From contig OZ242179.1 of NCBI GenBank assembly GCA_965205735.1, forward strand, positions 2,418,001 to 2,482,000: a stretch of 64,000 bases of DNA. Direction: 5' to 3'. Each line of letters starts with the position of its first letter. Position 1 is the first letter of the stretch. The position numbers and the translations under genes are program-made. This stretch comes from VXNE01 sp965205735. Lineage in GTDB: Bacteria > Pseudomonadota > Gammaproteobacteria > Pseudomonadales > Azotimanducaceae. Shown one piece after another: positions 60,516 to 64,000 of the stretch. The notes below the pieces were generated by a model. It was given only the letters and a program-made list of their open reading frames with translations. It was not told the origin of the DNA and did no database searches.

Positions 60516-62342
60516 ATGGACGAACTGCCGGAACGCCAGACCAGCCGCAACATTTCCAGTCTGCAGCAGATGCTGTCGTTCCTGCGCCCGTACCTGCCGC
60601 AGTTGATCGCAGCGTCGATCGCGCTGGTCGTGACCGCTTCGGTGACGCTGTCAGTTGGCCAGGGGCTACGGTTTCTGATCGACGAAGGACTGGCGGCCGG
60701 GAGCCCGGACGTGCTCGGGCTAAGCATCGGTATTTTTGCCGCCATCATCCTGTTGCTCGCGGCGGGCACCTACGCACGGTACTACTTCGTGTCCTGGGTG
60801 GGCGAACGGGTCAGCGCAGATATCCGAGAAGCGGTCTACGCCAACCTGGTGCGCATGCATCCCGGCTTCTTCGAGACCAATCGGCCCACCGAGATCATGT
60901 CGCGCATCACAACGGATACGACGCTGCTGCAGGCAGTCGTCGGCGCCTCCGCGTCCATCGCCTTGCGCAACGCGCTGATGTTCGTCGGCGGCGTCGTGCT
61001 GCTGTTTGTCACCAATCCGAAGCTGTCCGCCGTGGTTCTGGCAAGCGCGCCGGTTGTCATCTTGCCCATCGTCCTTTTCGGGCGCCGCGTTCGGCGGCTG
61101 TCGCGCACGAGTCAAACGGCGATCGCGCATGTCGGCAGCTATGCGGGCGAATCGCTGCGCCACATCAAGGTAGTGCAGGCTTTTACTCACGAGGCACACG
61201 ATATCGAGGCGTTCTCCGCGCGCGTGGCCAGTGCTTTCACCGTCGCCGTAAGGCGAATTCGGCAACGCGCCTTGTTGATCGCGTCCGTCATGGTACTGAC
61301 CCTGGCAGCCATCGCCGGCATGCTCTGGGTGGGAGGCAACGATGTGCTGGCCGGTCGGACCTCAGCCGGAGAGTTGACCGCATTCATCTTCTATGCCTTT
61401 GTCGTCGCCGGCTCCGCCGGCGCGATCAGCGAGGTCTGGTCGGACATACAACGCGCTGCTGGCGCTGCGGAGAGGTTGCTGGAGTTGTTGGCGGTGAACT
61501 CCGTCCTGGCCGAACCGGAATGTCCCGAAACCCCAACCCGACCCGGTGCCATCGCGTTCGACAACGTCTCCCTGCGCTATCCCACCAGAAGGGGCGAGAT
61601 TGCCCTGAATGGCATCGATCTCAGCGTGGCGCCGGGAGAGATGGTGGCGTTGGTCGGCCCGTCTGGCGCCGGAAAGAGTTCGCTTCTCGACCTGGTTCAA
61701 CGATTCTACGATCCGACGGAAGGCGTGGTTTCGGTGAGCGGGGTCGATGCGCGCAAGCTGTCGTCGAAGACATTGCGAGGACAAGTCGGCTTCGTACCCC
61801 AGACTCCGGTCGTATTCGCAGGCTCGATTCTGGAAAACGTCGTCTACGGCGCTCCGGATGCGAACGACGACGAAATCCAGAACGCGCTTCGGGCGGCGAA
61901 CGCCCTGGAGTTCGTCGAAGCGCTCGAGGATGGCCTGCACACGCACCTTGGAGAAGACGGACAGGGGCTCTCCGGCGGCCAACGGCAACGACTCGCGATA
62001 GCGCGCGCCCTGCTGACTTCCCCACGAATCCTGCTGATGGACGAGCCAACCAGCGCCCTCGATGCGCAAAGCGAAGAGACGATCTGCCGTACGCTGGCCG
62101 CACTCAAGGCGCGATGCACCGTCCTAATCGTCGCCCACCGGCTATCCACCGCTGCTGTTGCGGATCGCATCGTCGTCCTTCAGCAAGGCCGAGTCATCGC
62201 CGAAGGCACCCACGACTCCTTGCTGCGCGAAAACGGTCTGTACCGGGAGTTCGCAGAGATTCAACTGGTGAACGGCGCGGAAGGAACGAGACTAGCCCCC
62301 CTCGCGCAACGAGAACGGCCGCCGGCTGGAAGCATCAACTAA
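60516..62342 (+). CDS. ABC exporter, fused permease and ATPase (MsbA/ABCB-like)
   Basis: A 608-residue half-transporter working as a homodimer. Residues 25-310 hold six membrane helices. The ATPase domain has Walker A VGPSGAGKSSLLDLV, the Q-loop GFVPQTPVVF, signature LSGGQRQRLAIARALL, Walker B ILLMDEPTSALD and H-loop LIVAHRLST. It belongs to the group often annotated ABC transporter ATP-binding protein/permease near MsbA; the substrate is unknown (lipid or drug likely). All catalytic motifs are intact. Confidence 0.92.
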   Translation: MDELPERQTSRNISSLQQMLSFLRPYLPQLIAASIALVVTASVTLSVGQGLRFLIDEGLAAGSPDVLGLSIGIFAAIILLLAAGTYARYYFVSWVGERVSADIREAVYANLVRMHPGFFETNRPTEIMSRITTDTTLLQAVVGASASIALRNALMFVGGVVLLFVTNPKLSAVVLASAPVVILPIVLFGRRVRRLSRTSQTAIAHVGSYAGESLRHIKVVQAFTHEAHDIEAFSARVASAFTVAVRRIRQRALLIASVMVLTLAAIAGMLWVGGNDVLAGRTSAGELTAFIFYAFVVAGSAGAISEVWSDIQRAAGAAERLLELLAVNSVLAEPECPETPTRPGAIAFDNVSLRYPTRRGEIALNGIDLSVAPGEMVALVGPSGAGKSSLLDLVQRFYDPTEGVVSVSGVDARKLSSKTLRGQVGFVPQTPVVFAGSILENVVYGAPDANDDEIQNALRAANALEFVEALEDGLHTHLGEDGQGLSGGQRQRLAIARALLTSPRILLMDEPTSALDAQSEETICRTLAALKARCTVLIVAHRLSTAAVADRIVVLQQGRVIAEGTHDSLLRENGLYREFAEIQLVNGAEGTRLAPLAQRERPPAGSIN

Positions 62343-62487
62343 TCGAGCGTCGGTCGGCAACGCAAAGTGTTTCGTTTGGCCGCACGAAAGTTGCAAGAAA
62401 GAGCTGCCGGAATAAACGGCTTTCGGCTTACGAGAAACAGCGCAATCTGCCGTCAGGGCGAAATCGATCAGGTGCTAGAATCACCTC

Positions 62488-63433
62488 ATGGTCCCCCGCG
62501 CATTTGACACGCACAAGGCGGTGAAAGCACTGAAAGTCGCCGGCTTCAGCGATCCACAAGCCGAGGCGGTTGTTGAAACCGTCGGTACCGCTATGGGCGA
62601 AAGTCTGGCGTCGAAGACCGATCTCGAATTGGCCCTTCAGCCCATGATGTCCAAGACTGATGACCTGGACACCGCCCTCAAGTCGATGGCGTCGAAGACC
62701 GACCTCGAATTGGCCCTTCAGCCCATGATGTCCAAGAGCCCTGCTGACCTGGACACCGCCCTCAAGTCGATGGCGTCGAAGACCGACCTCGATTGGCCCT
62801 TCAGCCCATGATGTCCAAGGCTGATGACCTGGACGCCGCCCTCAAGTCGATGGCATCGAAGACCGACCTCGAATTGGCCCTTCAGCCCATGATGTCCGCT
62901 GACCTGGACACCGCCCTCAAGTCGATGGCGTCGAAGACCGACCTCGAATTGGCCCTTCAGCCCATGATGTCCAAGACTGCTGACCTGGACGCCGCCCTCA
63001 AGTCGATGGCGTCGAAGACCGACCTCGAATTGGCCCTTCAGCCCGTGATGACCAAGGCTGATGACCTGGACACCGCCCTCAAGTCGATGGCGTCGAAGAC
63101 CGACCTCGATTGGCCCTTCAGCCCGTGATGACCAAGGCTGACCTGGACACCGCCCTCAAGTCGATGGCGTCGAAGACCGACCTCGAATTGGCCCTTCAGC
63201 CCATGATGTCCAAGACTGATGACCTGGACGCCGCCCTCAAGTCGATGGCATCGAAGACCGACCTCGATGCGCTCGAACAGCGCATGATAACCAAGGCCGG
63301 CTTGGACGCCACGCTCGAATCGATGGCATCGAAAGCCGATCTGGCCGCGCTCGAACAGCGCATGACCATCAAGTTGGGCGCGATGGTGGTCGCCGGAATG
63401 AGTTTCCTCGCCGTTTTTCAAAAGGTGTTCTAG
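62488..63433 (+). pseudogene. DUF1640/CCDC90-like coiled-coil protein, broken by two identical 1-bp deletions in tandem repeats
   Basis: The N-terminus (FDTHKAVKALKVAGFSDPQAEAVVETV) and C-terminus (LEQRMTIKLGAMVVAGMSFLAVFQ, one membrane helix) match DUF1640. Between them about seven to eight units of roughly 27 residues (LELALQPMMSKTDDLDTALK plus SMASKTD) are encoded by 75-84-base repeats at about 62620-63280. At 62791 and 63108 GAATTGG reads GATTGG; each deletion shifts frame and meets a stop after WPFSP. Restored, the protein is about 315 residues. At both breaks the TGA stop overlaps an ATG or GTG in the next frame (ATGA, GTGA), so coupled reinitiation is possible. The stop TAG lies in a family B border. 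Confidence 0.8.
62620..63280 (+). repeat. Coding tandem repeats of about 81 bp in the DUF1640-like gene
   Basis: Units vary from 75 to 84 bases, all multiples of three except the two that lost one A. The near-identity of units favours recombination and slippage. Confidence 0.88.
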
Positions 63434-63647
63434 CAGGTTGTCGGACTTGCCGCATTAGCGGCAAGATCGACGGCTGGTAGGTGGGCTTGGGCGGGGGCAA
63501 AACACGGCGCCCGCCAGGGCGACGGTTTTTGTGGGCTAGCAGTCGGGCGGACTTGCCGCACCAGCGGCAAGATCGACCGGCTGGTAGGTGGGCTTGGGCG
63601 GGGGCAAAACACGGCGCCCGCCAGGGCGACGGTTTTTGTGGCGCTAA
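63430..63647. repeat. Two tandem family B repeats (inverted orientation)
   Basis: Copies at 63430-63539 and 63536-63647 share the CTAG at 63536. Each reads CTAGCAG...GTCGGACTTGCCGC-type left end, hairpin, GGGGGCAAAACACGGCGCC, and TTTTTGTGGCGCTAA or GGGCTAG right end. The left CTAG contains the stop of the DUF1640-like gene. Confidence 0.9.
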
Positions 63648-64000
63648 CCCGCTCCGCCTTGCATGGAACAAAGCCGCCACCAACGCTGGAGGACTCGCAA
63701 CGTCGGCGTTCCCTGGGCGTCACGGGCGCGCGGTAATTCAGCGGGCTAAAGTCTTCCATCGGTTTCGGAAGCCAGAGGGCCTGAGGCGTTCGCGCTTTGT
63801 CCGCCCGTGCCCCCAGACCGCGCCGGACGAAACTCGCGTACCGCGTCCCCTCGACATTGCTGTTCGACGTGGACTCCATCTCGGTTTGCGCCGCGCGCAA
63901 CAGTTAGACAAAGGGTCCGCAAGATTCTTACACTTGACCGCCCGCAACATTTGCAGCTTGGGCCGCGGAAAGACAACCCGCTGCTCCAATCAGGAGGGAA
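63648..64000. other. Window end; no gene recognised
   Basis: Several open frames cross here on the minus strand but none has a recognisable product, SD or family resemblance, and they extend through the repeat array. A gene may begin beyond the right edge. Confidence 0.5.

Noticed and set aside
62620..63280. Possible CRISPR or satellite array
   Set aside because: Contiguous 75-84-base coding units within a DUF1640-like reading frame.
63430..63976. Minus-strand open frames at the right edge
   Set aside because: They read through the family B repeats and show no family resemblance; kept only as an unexplained region.
1..64000. Integrated phage, plasmid or secretion-effector island
   Set aside because: No integrase, replication, capsid or effector-like genes seen; the accessory content is glycan, pilus and repeat elements.

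Overview
The window reads as a GC-rich gammaproteobacterial chromosome. The strongest evidence is gene order: dcd-apbC-metG-rnfABCDGE, and purM next to DUF2066, a CDP-alcohol phosphatidyltransferase and hda, together with miaE. I cannot name the genus. No rRNA, tRNA, CRISPR array, prophage or full-length transposase was seen.

Layout: 1-4000 is a surface-polysaccharide fragment (partial rfbD, a sulfotransferase with a repetitive coiled-coil tail, an RgpF-like protein). 4059-12801 is housekeeping: ybjQ, the Rnf electron-transport operon, metG, apbC and dcd. 12814-17209 holds a VWA-like/coiled-coil/TonB-C-like envelope protein, a Roadblock/LC7 protein and the ammonium channel. 17506-18152 is a VapBC toxin-antitoxin pair. 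18428-30899 is a glycan region: five large polytopic membrane proteins including two paralogous pairs, a flippase-like protein, two glycosyltransferases and a GDP-mannose 3,5-epimerase-like enzyme. 30998-46098 is a Tad/Flp pilus locus: pilin, prepilin peptidase, CpaB, secretin, TadZ, a TadD-SPOR fusion, TadE/TadF pseudopilins, a frameshifted TadG, and the TadA/TadB/TadC motor. 46554-52265 looks regulatory: a second Roadblock/LC7 protein, a membrane LytTR regulator and a degenerate kinase-PEGA-SUMF1 protein. 52324-63433 is again mainly housekeeping (purM, DUF2066, CDP-alcohol transferase, hda, a MurG-like gene, a SerA-like gene, a glycosyltransferase, miaE, an ABC exporter) and ends in a repeat-filled DUF1640-type gene.

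The most unusual feature is a dense population of small non-coding repeats. Family A consists of about 250-bp hairpin elements with 22-bp terminal inverted repeats (three copies plus a remnant). Family B consists of about 110-bp REP-like units (nine copies). Family E is one 167-bp element. Nearly all end in CTAG, CTAA or TTAA, and those tetranucleotides repeatedly form the stop codon of the adjacent gene. One A copy sits inside the rnf operon, where it supplies the rnfC stop and the rnfD start. One B copy encodes most of the leader of a TadE-type pseudopilin. Three genes are split by frameshifts (sulfotransferase/RgpF, tadG, DUF1640), two of them within tandem repeats.

Functionally the window pairs an envelope-glycan factory with a Tad pilus whose peptidoglycan anchoring (four SPOR domains) and control (two LC7 proteins, LytTR, pseudokinase-like receptor) look lineage-specific.
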